From assembly GCA_015679605.1 (NCBI GenBank), contig JAAAVE010000059.1:544-39194 (forward strand): 38,651 nt of DNA. The letters run 5' to 3'. This DNA is from Podila epigama (lineage: Eukaryota; Mortierellomycota; Mortierellomycetes; Mortierellales; Mortierellaceae). This document shows, in pieces, positions 29,545 to 38,651 of this stretch. A program made the translations under genes and the position numbers. The stretch's first letter is position 1. Every line of letters starts with the position of its first letter. The notes beneath the pieces are model-generated. The model saw only the letters and a list, made by a program, of their open reading frames with translations, was not told the origin of the DNA and ran no database searches.

Positions 29545-32500
29545 ATGATGGCAGAGTCTGGGGCGTCCTCCTCGCCCAGACCTCCTTCCCCAGGCCTCAT
29601 GGCCTCTTCACCTCACCAAAGTTCGCTGCCAAAGAGCATTTCCGTGGGAGCCTCATCCCAGCTTCGTTCCCCCTCACCTTCGCCCAAGACCCCTCCACCT
29701 CATGCATGGGGTGGAACCAGCAACAAGCACCGAGGCAAGTTTTACACATCCTAACAAGGGAGAGGAGAGCATTCGAGTTCAAAGACTCGAAACGCGTATT
29801 ACAGGAAAGATTGAATGCCCACCCAGTTTTTCTACAGTGTCATTGAGAACAAGACATTGTTCAGATCCCTGTTGACACTTTCACGTCTTTGTGACAAGTA
29901 TGACAGAACACTGGAGAAAAAAAAAAAAAGAAAAAGAAAATAACACGAGCAAATCGTTAACCAGCAGCCCAAGCCTTGGGACTTTTCTTTCTCTACTTCT
30001 TTCTCTTGCTCTTCCAGAATTGAATAATGATCCCCGATATAAGAAATACGTGGCGCTCGTGGAGAGGAACCTCCAGTCCTTTGACAATGTCAACGAGTGG
30101 GCTGATGTTAACCCCTTCCTGTCAAAGATTATGAAGGTAACGAGAATGCAAAGCAAAAGCAAACAATCAAGCGGAAAAAAAAATAATAGAGCACCGGAGA
30201 TAAACAGATCGCAGAGAAGAGTGTTGTCTAATCACTTCAAGACAGCGACAAGGCGAGATACGCGGGATATTCTGTACTGGATGCTCCACCAACAACAATC
30301 ACCAGTTGTCATCTACTGTCTCCCGGGAGGAAAGACCTGCGCACACTTTTGTCAGGTCAAACTGGAAAAAAACATGTCCATGGCACTAAATCAGTTATCC
30401 CTGTACTCTTGTCTACGCACCATTGTTCGTACCGCCAATAGTCATTTCAAGCTTATCCACAGTACAATGTCATTCCAAAGAGTCTTACAGTGGCCAAGAG
30501 ATTGGCCCAGTGTCTCAACCCTGCGCTACCTGCAGGAGTACACGGAAAGACTCTGGATGTGTACGCGTACATTCTGGAGACGATAGGGGTATGTTGTTCA
30601 AAATCAACTTTTCATGTTTGGTGCAGTTGCAATGGAATGTAAAGCAGCTGACCTTGGTTCTTGCTTCTCTATGATCTCTAGCCTGATCAACTAGCAGACG
30701 ACATCACTTTATACTCCTATGGCCTCTTTCCATTCCTCCAACATGCATCCCTTTCAGTCAAGGTAATTCAATGGTAGATACGGCACACATCAATAGCGAT
30801 AATATCAGAGGACTTATTCTCTGTCACCTTCTTAAAAAAAAACAACCTCTAGCCCCAGTTGCTTGACATCTATGAGAAATACTATTTGCCGTTGAAAGAC
30901 CGACTGAAGCCTTGCTTGAAAAGTTTCATGATCGGACTACTTCCAGGACTGGATGAGGAAGGAAGCGAGTTTTTCGATAGAGTCTTGGGCATCTTGGACA
31001 ACCTGCGGAAAGCGGTGGATGAGACTTTCTTCTTTCAGTGCATGTGGCTCATCCTCATCACATCATCACAACATCGAGGACCAGCGTTGCATTACCTAGG
31101 AAGAAGGATGCCGCATCTGACCAATACAGAAGGTACAATACCACCTCGAGTATTATAGACTCGCTCAATCCTCAATTTGTGATTCGGCTTACTAAATCCA
31201 AGATTTATTCTAGACGTTGCATTTGTCCTTGGAGACGATGCAGGACTTATGGTCAGGGCATTCTCTGCCACAGTGGGCGATTCGCAGCTTCTTGTTCAGC
31301 GCGCTATGCTGGATTTGATGGTCGTTCACTTCCCAATAGGCAATGGGTAAGTTGGTGAAATGGTTATTTTCTTTTTGAGTGATCTACAACAACAAGTATG
31401 CTCACATATCCTGTCTGACACTCCATGTAGGTTAATAGAGCAAAATGACTTGATCGTCTTAGTCAAAGCAGCAGTTGGCGTCGTGTTAAGAAAGGATATG
31501 TCATTGAATCGACGCTTGTACGCGTGGTTGCTTGGTAAGTTTACATCTTGAAATGCTAAGGTTGGTATATCCGATAGATTTTCTCAGAATCTTAAGCCTT
31601 GTGCATTTATATCTCCAGGTCCACAGGAAGGCAGGAAAAAAGTGTTTGATGGTCCAGCCAAGAGTGCGCTGATAACAGGGCTAAAGGTAAGCGAGACGAG
31701 TAGATTATGGCGGAGAAAATAGGGTCTGATCGAGTTTTAATAATAATATAACAATAATATATCTCCCATTATTATGACCGTAGAGCATTATGTTATCTAA
31801 TGGAGAAGATTTGCAGGAGAGCCAGAAGCCATACCGCGTGTTCGTTTCACTCTTGGACGAGTGGGATATTGGCTACCCAGTTATTCAGGCAGTTTTCCTG
31901 GACGCCCTATTGTCGCTCAAGCGACATGTTGATGCAGGACATCATGGAACTGAGGTACAGAATTCTTGTTCACGTTGCATGCTATGTTTATATTCCAAGA
32001 GCGAAAAAAATGTAACTTTTATATATGAAACTTGTCTTCCCTAGCTTATACATACAGCCACAATGTGGATCGATATGACCGATCCATATCTCATCTGGAA
32101 AAAAATGTCAGAGGCGATCTATGAAGACTTTCCGGCAGAAAATGGACAGGAACCGTATGCACTAAACCTTGTCATTTTCTTTTTAAAGTCGTTCAAACTG
32201 AACGATGAGGAGATGCAGCACATGCACATGCCAATGTTCCTGCTCTTCCTGCTAACGAGGATTCAGGTGTGTTATCATATTATTGAGCAAGAACGAGGTC
32301 CACTTTACCTTCACTACTTAAAAAATGGGACCAAGTCAAGGCTGACCCCACTTCTTTGCAAATAATGATACTCCATAGACAATTGTCTCCGAGGGCAACA
32401 TCTTGCTTTACGCAGAGCAAGTCGATACTGCCCTGTCATTATGCCTGATGCTCTTCCGCCATATACCCGCCTCTGTCTTTGCAGCTCAAGCTCCACAAGC

Positions 32501-35500
32501 ATTGCAGGCTGCTCAACCTACTAGAGCTTCAAAGTCAAAGCCCTCGACGCCAACACCTGCTCAAGGTCACGGAAAAGACGACAATAGTGCACAGCAGCAA
32601 CAAACGACACAAATCATTTCATTCGGTCCAGAGTCCAATGCAAAGGATTACATTGAGGAATTCTACGTGCTCAAGCCCCAGGAGGCCCAAACTGGGGACA
32701 GCAACTCGGCCAAGGAGTACACGGGCATCAGGGGTCAGGCGTTGACCCAGCAAGCCCTCACCTTTATCCAAAACTTTATCAGCAATGTCTTGGATGTCAG
32801 CGCGAAAGATGCGACGAAAGCCCACACACGCATTTTGCGCGCCATGATCCAAAAGGCATGCAAGACGCTTTCCATTCTTTCAAAATACAAGGCTCCCCCA
32901 ACGCGTGCCGAAGATTATCTCGCTGGTCCTTGGCTGGAAAAGATGCGTGCCGCGTGCAGTACTGTAAGAATACAATGTGTGCTCTATGTGCCGCGTCGGC
33001 TATGATTTGTATTCAGGGGAAAGAAAGAAAATTACTTACACCGTTCATTTTACATCATATGGGATAGATGGAGGACTTTGCTACGATTGATGCCATGATT
33101 ACGACTATGGTGGAGCTCTCTGTTGAGCTCAAGGTTATCTCACCCTCATTCTTGGACAGTCATGAGCATATGCGACCCATTGTCGACAGGATTTGGACAT
33201 TCCTAGCAGAAGAGTTTATGCATCTGCACCTCCGGACCTCTCAGTTACTATGGATGCTACAGGATGTTACATCTACTAGCCATGAAGTCGAGTCGGCAAT
33301 TGCATCCTATCTGGTGGCGGAGAACGCCAAGGAACGAGTGGATGCATTTCAAAAGTTTGGCGTGTTTTGGCGATTATCTGGTATAGAAAATGGTCATGTT
33401 GTACTAGATCAGAGGTTTTTTTGACTGTTGATCCTATGCTGAACTATATATTGTTTCTACGACTTTTTGATTTAGATGACATTCAACACAACTCTTCAGC
33501 GTTCGTCCGGCCGATGATGCTGATGTTGGACTCGCTCAGCAGTACTAATCCGTCAAACCGAAGGGCTGGAGAAACTTGGATCAGAAGTAACTTAAAGTCC
33601 TACCCACGATTGTTGGATCCACTTCTCCTGGTGCTCTACGACCAAGGGATCGTCAGACAACTGGCTGAAGAGACCTTCCACAACGAGTATTTCCCAGTCC
33701 ACTACTATATCCGGAATTTTAATCAAGCACAGGTGCAATATGTCTTCAACACTCTATTGACAGTCTTTCGATTCGGCGGCTTGGGCTTCCTTCGATCCAT
33801 CCGCCAATCCACAATCCCGCCAACCATGGTTTCAGCTGTTGTCGACGTTGTTGGTCCCACTGATCCAAAATCTCCACCTACTTATCTCGATTGCTTTGTG
33901 CGCTCTGCATTGAGATTTATCGAGAGTGAACCATCGAATGATTACAAAGTCATGCTAGGTCTGAACGAAGAGATTCATATGGTGGCTGCCGACTTTTTGC
34001 ACTTTATCATATCCAAGATCGATTATGTGGATGCGTCGCTTTTGGCCATGATCCACAAGACGGTCATCAACAAGATGTTGTATTGTATTAATCACAGCCG
34101 ACTCGACCTCCAGAGCCGTCTTCTTCATCTCTTGCATGCCACCATCTTGATGGGCACAGCACCCGCAAAGAAGCCCAGTCCTGTGAGTGGGCAAAGCGGC
34201 ACAGCCTTGACACGGGATACATCTCTTTCGACGTTTGAGAATTCGTCTGGAAGCAGTCCAGCTAATGGCGGGGATTCTCAAGAGAGTCTTTTCCGAGTGG
34301 TGGGTTCGTCGCCACTGTTTGTCAAGACGGTTTTCGATGCCTTGTCGGTCCCAAGCAATCGCCCAATTCTTCAACACTGGATGGATTTTCTGATGCTCGC
34401 GCTGCCATTCCTCACCAACTACTTTCGTCGGGTCCTACTCCCAGTGATCCAATGTCTATGCGACCAAATCCTTCGAGGCCGAGCTTTTCTCTTGGAAGCG
34501 TATGCTGACAAGAATCGGGAAGTCACTGGCAACCCTGACTTGACTGACCAGGATTTGATGATCTTTTTGACAGGATTGGAGCGCTTGTTGACGTTTAGTT
34601 TGTCAGAGGCTCGTCTTGGAGAAGAAGTCGATGCGGTTCATAAGCAAGAATGGAGCGATGGTCTTCGGGGAACACATGGGCTCGTAGCAAATGTGCTTGG
34701 CACCGAGGTCCATCCTAGTGATTCCTTTCAGGAGAACAAAGCCCGAGATACTATTCTCTACAACATTGTTGGGATTATTCACATTTTTACAGAGCTTTGG
34801 TGCGTTTTTGACCAAAAGACATTGGCTGCAGCATCAGAGGCCGAATCTGTGTCGCTGCAATTTGTAGGTGAACGCGTTCGAGCAAGGCTCAAGCGTATTT
34901 TGGCAGGGCTTTACAAGGCATACCCATCTGAGGTCACTGAAGCCTTTGTCGAGCTGTTTTTGGCCGAGAACCCGGCAGTTTTGGATCTGGAAAGCTTGAA
35001 GATTGATCCTGATTACAGGACACTTGATATCTTGAGCGTGGTGCCGGGTGCGTCGCCACTGGCAGTCTTTTTGACTTTGCTGGAAAGCATCCGAGCAAGA
35101 ACCCAAGGAATGAGTACAGCTCGGACAAAGCGCCCGAACCTCCGCATCAGTAAAGCAACCGACATTGTCCTTTTGCGCTTCCTAGAGATTTACTGTACGT
35201 ATTTGCCGTCGGTAGATTCTTTACAAGATCTCTGGCCACTTTGCCTCAACTTTGTTCGAGAGTACTTTCCTCAAGCGACGACATACAAGTATGCGTTCCC
35301 ATCGCTTTTGCGTATCATGACAGTGCTCTGCGACCGTCTGTCACACAAGACATACTTTGACGATAAAAAGATCCGCCGAGACGCCTGTGATCTATACCAA
35401 CGTGTTCTGGACTATTGTGTCCTGATTGCAGGTCGGTCCTTTGATCAAGGCATTTGGCTTCGTAACCGGAATCCCCAAGACTTTGAAGTGTTGGAAGAGA

Positions 35501-37520
35501 GTGGTAAGGCCATTTATACGTTTAACAAAGGAAAGGGAGAAAGTAGAGGACGAAGCAAGTAATGCGCATTTTCTAACTGGTGATTTATTTTTAATTTTTT
35601 ACAATGTTCAAATGATTAGACGACTCGCGGGAATCGATGCGACCACCTTCCTCCAACCAGGCAGATATGGAGCAGCGGCGAGCAGGCAAGACGAAGGAAG
35701 ATGTGTTGATTCAGCAGATTCAGATTAGTCTGTGCCAAATGGTGATTCCCAACCTTCGGAGGATCTTGCAGGAACAGGACCGTATTACGACGACTATCAC
35801 GAACCTTATGTATTATGTGATCGCCCCAAGCCTAAAGTCTCGAGTTGGTATTAATGACTCGTCTGTGGATTTGTTGGTTGAGATTTCCAAGATCCCATTC
35901 GCATACCGTACATGGAGAAAGGAGGTCTGGGAGGTGTTTTTGGACAATCGATTCTTTGCTATGGTGCCTCAAGTGGCTCGCAAGTGGAGGATTCTTATTC
36001 AGACTGCAATGACATCCGAGAAGGAGCGACTCCCAGAGCTTCTTGGTAAGTTTCTTTTTTCATTATTTTTTACGTTTCTACTGTGGATCATCCTTTGTGT
36101 GCGTTCACGGACCTATTGCAGCAGAAAAAAAAAATCTAAGCGTGTGTTCATTTGTATGATTGATCATGAACTGCACAGGACGGATATCCACTTCTCCAAC
36201 GAGCGCACTTTTCACAAGTCGAGACCAAGAGTCATTGAATCGCGCATTAATGCTGCGTCGATTGACGTTTGTGATTTGGAGTGGCACTATGGACCAATAT
36301 CTTCCTCAATTGCCCAACATTCAAGAGAAGCTAGTGGAATTGCTCAAGCTCAGTTCCAACGAGCAAGTTCATCCAGAGGTAAATAGAGTCTTTTTTTCTC
36401 AGTTTGTATGTTTGATGAATGTGAATCGTGGGCAATAGTTGAGCGATATTGTTAACGAGTGAACATTTATATGTATGTGTTTGCAATGATGATAGATTTA
36501 CCTTTGCTTGCGAGTCCTCTTGTGCCGTATTTCGAACCAGCATCTCAACAATTTCTGGCCGGTTCTTCTTACCGAGTTGGTAGGTTGATATGATCTTATT
36601 GTTTTGCTAATAGCAAAGAGAGAACGAGTTCACTGAGCATTATCTAAACAAACGCTTTGCTTGCAATACTAGATTCAACTTTTCAACTTGTTTCTCACGG
36701 ATGAGAACGATCGGCCAGAACAAGTGAGTCTTTTCTTGTCAGCCTGCAAGTTTTTGGACTTGCTGTTTGTCCTCGAGAACGGGCTGTACTTTATGTAAGA
36801 AGATAGCGTCGTTTGCCTTTGGTCTTTGTGTTACGGCACTGAAAAGTCATGTCTAACCATCATGCCCTTTATTTTTGTTTTATGCTCGTTTTTTTTCCGT
36901 TGAATAGTCATCAATGGATTTTCATTTCAGATGCCATTCGCAAGACAGTAATGCATTCGCCTATGGGCGAAGCTATGCCGCATGCACTGATGGACCGTCT
37001 GGGCCAAAAGTTATTCGAAGAAGGACCGTTGGAGGGATACGCTGGTATTGGAAGTGAGCAGAATCAGGCGGTAGAGCAGCCGCCTCAATCATACCAAGGA
37101 TCCATTGGAGCTTCTAGCAACAGCACTGCTGTTGCGGATGATCGCTGGCTGACAGAGAATGATATCCTTGAGCAGATGTCGTTTGGCCGAAACGCGTCTA
37201 TGACATCTCTACCCATGTCTATGATTTCTGGAATGTATGCCAGTGACTCGACACAGACACAGACACAGACGCAGCAGCACCAAAAGGCAACACATCCAGT
37301 ATCTGGATCAGTGATTCCGTCGTCCTCGTCCTCTCGAGAACTGAAGCGACCAATGTTGACCATGCGCTCGATTCAGCATGTGCGTGAGCTCGAGTTCTTC
37401 TTAAGGCATGTGGCACAGTATGTGTACCACACGACGTATACCCTTGCAAAGCCTGATACCGCGTTCATTGAGGCCTTGATTGAGCAAGATATGCTTGGTG
37501 GCAGTGGTATTGAAGATTAG
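29545..37520 (+). CDS. DOP1: Dopey/Dop1 family membrane-trafficking protein, 18 exons
   Basis: The exons are 29545-29734, 30018-30136, 30442-30588, 30682-30762, 30853-31132, 31214-31346, 31431-31534, 31619-31686, 31784-31954, 32045-32266, 32379-32963, 33068-33380, 33476-35503, 35620-36045, 36179-36378, 36496-36579, 36673-36794 and 36908-37520; they encode 1961 residues, within the family range. After a Ser/Pro-rich head (1-63) comes the Dopey N-terminal domain: DPRYKKYVALVERNLQSF, VIPKSLTVAKRLAQCLNPAL, ITLYSYGLFPFLQHASLSVK, KSFMIGLLPGL and RKDMSLNRRLYAWLLG. A long helical-repeat-like middle and a conserved C-terminal half follow. In yeast and animals Dop1 works with Mon2 and the Neo1-type flippase in endosome-to-Golgi transport. 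Intron 1 is GC-AG; the other sixteen are GT-AG. ATG 29545 and 29548 are both possible starts. Confidence 0.95.
29735..30017 (+). other. GC-AG intron 1 of Dop1
   Basis: The donor is GCAAGT after CACCGAG; the acceptor is CTTCCAG. The junction joins ...NKHR to ELNNDPRYKKY through a split Glu codon. No GT donor nearby keeps the reading frame. Confidence 0.75.
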
Positions 37521-37774
37521 ATGAAAGAAGGAGGTCTGAGACAAAGAAAATGTTACAGTCAATTTTTTTTAGGGACATGTATGAAAATATTCCCTTTCTC
37601 CACGTCTCCACAAAACCAAAAAAAAACTTTCTTTTTTTACATCATCATTGCTCGCATTCCTCATCAGCAACCTCCATCACCATCACCATCGCCATCACAT
37701 TCAACTTTTCATCTTGGGACTGACAACAAGAGACATCAGTTGTGACAGTGTTATGTATTGACATTGTCCTGTCG

Positions 37775-37782
37775 TATAAATA
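37775..37782 (+). promoter_or_regulatory. TATA-like sequence close to the nicastrin start
   Basis: TATAAATA lies only 16 bp before the ATG. That is too close to act as a normal TATA box for this start unless transcripts start inside the gene. It may be chance. Confidence 0.2.
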
Positions 37783-37797
37783 CTTCCGCATCTCATC

Positions 37798-38643
37798 ATG
37801 GAAGAAGCAAAGGCTCGCATCCCTCGGTCAAAAACATGGATTAGCAGAGTGGTCGTTGGACTAGTTGCTGGTGCGTCAAAGATACATTTTAATTCTGGAA
37901 ATAAACGGGTATCTCATATACTATCTTACCGTCATGCACCTAGCTAACATATTTTTTCCGCGTTTGTTTTTTCTTCTCCACACTGTGTGTATTTATATGT
38001 ATGGCATCAGTTTGTGCTGTTGTCAGAGCTGACACATATGATGCCGTCTACAATGATATCGGGTCCTTACCTTGTGTCCGTCTTTTGAGTGCCACGGGGA
38101 CCATTGGGTGCCAATGCAAGTCTTTTTTTCGTCGTTCTTTGTAGTTGTAGACAAGTTCAATGTGGAAGATTGGGGGAAAAAAAAGATGCCCCGAGACTCT
38201 TTATCTTACGAACCCTCATTCTTGCTTTTGTGAAATTGATAGCAATGAAGTCAGCAACCGGAGTCCTGTACAAGGCAGATACAGATGCAGATATTGAACA
38301 GTTTTCAAAAGACAAGGAGCTTGGAAATGAGTACACGATCGTTATGCCATATTGGTTACTGACGAGGTATTCTATTTGTACCTTGGTTCTTTCATTGTTT
38401 TTATGATGACACCCAATGCTAAGAATACTGACGCCTATTTTCTTTTCTTTCCGAAGTTCGAATATCGAAATACTTCGATCTTCAAACAAATTGGCAGCCA
38501 TCGTTGCAGTGATCAATGGGACAGACACGTCGCACACGACTTCAGCTCGCCCAAAGACCATCGTTTCACCAGACTCGACATGTCCAAATTGTGAATTTGG
38601 TCTTTATGCCAATTCCCCAGATCAATATCAATGGAATCCGACA
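37798..38643 (+). CDS. Nicastrin, gamma-secretase subunit, 5' part (runs off the window)
   Basis: The exons are 37798-37870, 38011-38115, 38243-38366 and 38457-38643, coding for the first 163 residues. The window ends in intron 4, whose donor is GTACGT at 38644. The protein starts MEEAKARIPRSKTW, followed by a hydrophobic signal sequence (about 15-32). It carries the nicastrin hallmark PCVRLLSATGTIGCQS and a CPNCEFGLYANSPDQYQWNP segment that matches the nicastrin ectodomain. Nicastrin is the glycosylated substrate-gating subunit of the intramembrane protease gamma-secretase. Intron 2 uses a GC donor. The identification rests on these short motifs and their order; the rest of the gene is outside the window. 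Confidence 0.88.
38116..38242 (+). other. GC-AG intron 2 of nicastrin
   Basis: The donor is GCAAGT after TGCCAAT; the acceptor is TTGATAG. It joins IGCQ to SMKSATGVLY through a split Ser codon, as homology to the IGCQS block requires. Confidence 0.75.
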
Positions 38644-38651
38644 GTACGTTT

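Noticed and set aside
1-38651. Possible transposons or integrated elements
   Set aside because: I saw no transposase, reverse transcriptase or integrase sequence and no long terminal or inverted repeats.

Overview
This window is nuclear DNA of a filamentous fungus, most likely an early-diverging lineage (Mortierellomycota/Mucoromycota type). That placement is an inference. It rests on intron-dense genes with short GT-AG introns (mostly about 50-290 bp), fungal-type Qns1 and beta-tubulin proteins, a nicastrin gene (a gamma-secretase subunit absent from the familiar ascomycete yeasts), and intergenic DNA full of CT/GA, CA and CTT microsatellites. I see no bacterial-style operons, no intact transposon and no CRISPR array.

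Layout, left to right. (1) 171-1037 (-): a small C2H2 zinc-finger protein with a long, low-complexity CT-rich upstream region. (2) 1038-5580: mostly low-complexity DNA, with one more complex stretch (4339-5470) that may be a decayed or unrecognised gene. (3) 5581-6303 (+): ribosomal protein uS8 (two exons). (4) 6572-9938 (-): glutamine-dependent NAD+ synthetase in 12 exons, convergent with uS8. (5) 10243-12667 (+): beta-tubulin in 4 exons, divergent from the NAD+ synthetase across about 304 bp. (6) 13821-13893 (+): tRNA-Ala(AGC). (7) 14108-19716 (-): an APC-family amino-acid/GABA-type permease in 7 exons, with a very long (about 1015-residue) disordered cytosolic tail. (8) 20680-23308 (-): mitochondrial tRNA-modification GTPase Mss1/MnmE in 8 exons. 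(9) 23559-25661 (-): an unrecognised helical protein with a probable C-terminal membrane anchor. (10) 27807-28988 (+): a single-exon secreted protein with a KR processing site and two similar Cys modules around an Asn/Thr linker. (11) 29545-37520 (+): the large trafficking protein Dopey/Dop1 in 18 exons. (12) 37798 to the window end (+): the 5' part of nicastrin.

The multi-exon models were built by hand. Donor, acceptor and codon phase were checked at every junction, and exon sums are multiples of three: 712 aa for the NAD+ synthetase, 447 for beta-tubulin, 1582 for the permease, 572 for Mss1, 1961 for Dop1, 635 for the tail-anchored protein. Most genes are independent housekeeping functions. 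Thematic links are loose: Dop1 and nicastrin both belong to the endomembrane system, and Mss1 acts in mitochondrial translation. The best leads for new biology are the permease tail, the secreted two-module protein, tandem splice acceptors that would switch a protein between soluble and membrane-anchored forms, and two GC-AG introns. I found no clearly undescribed multi-gene system.
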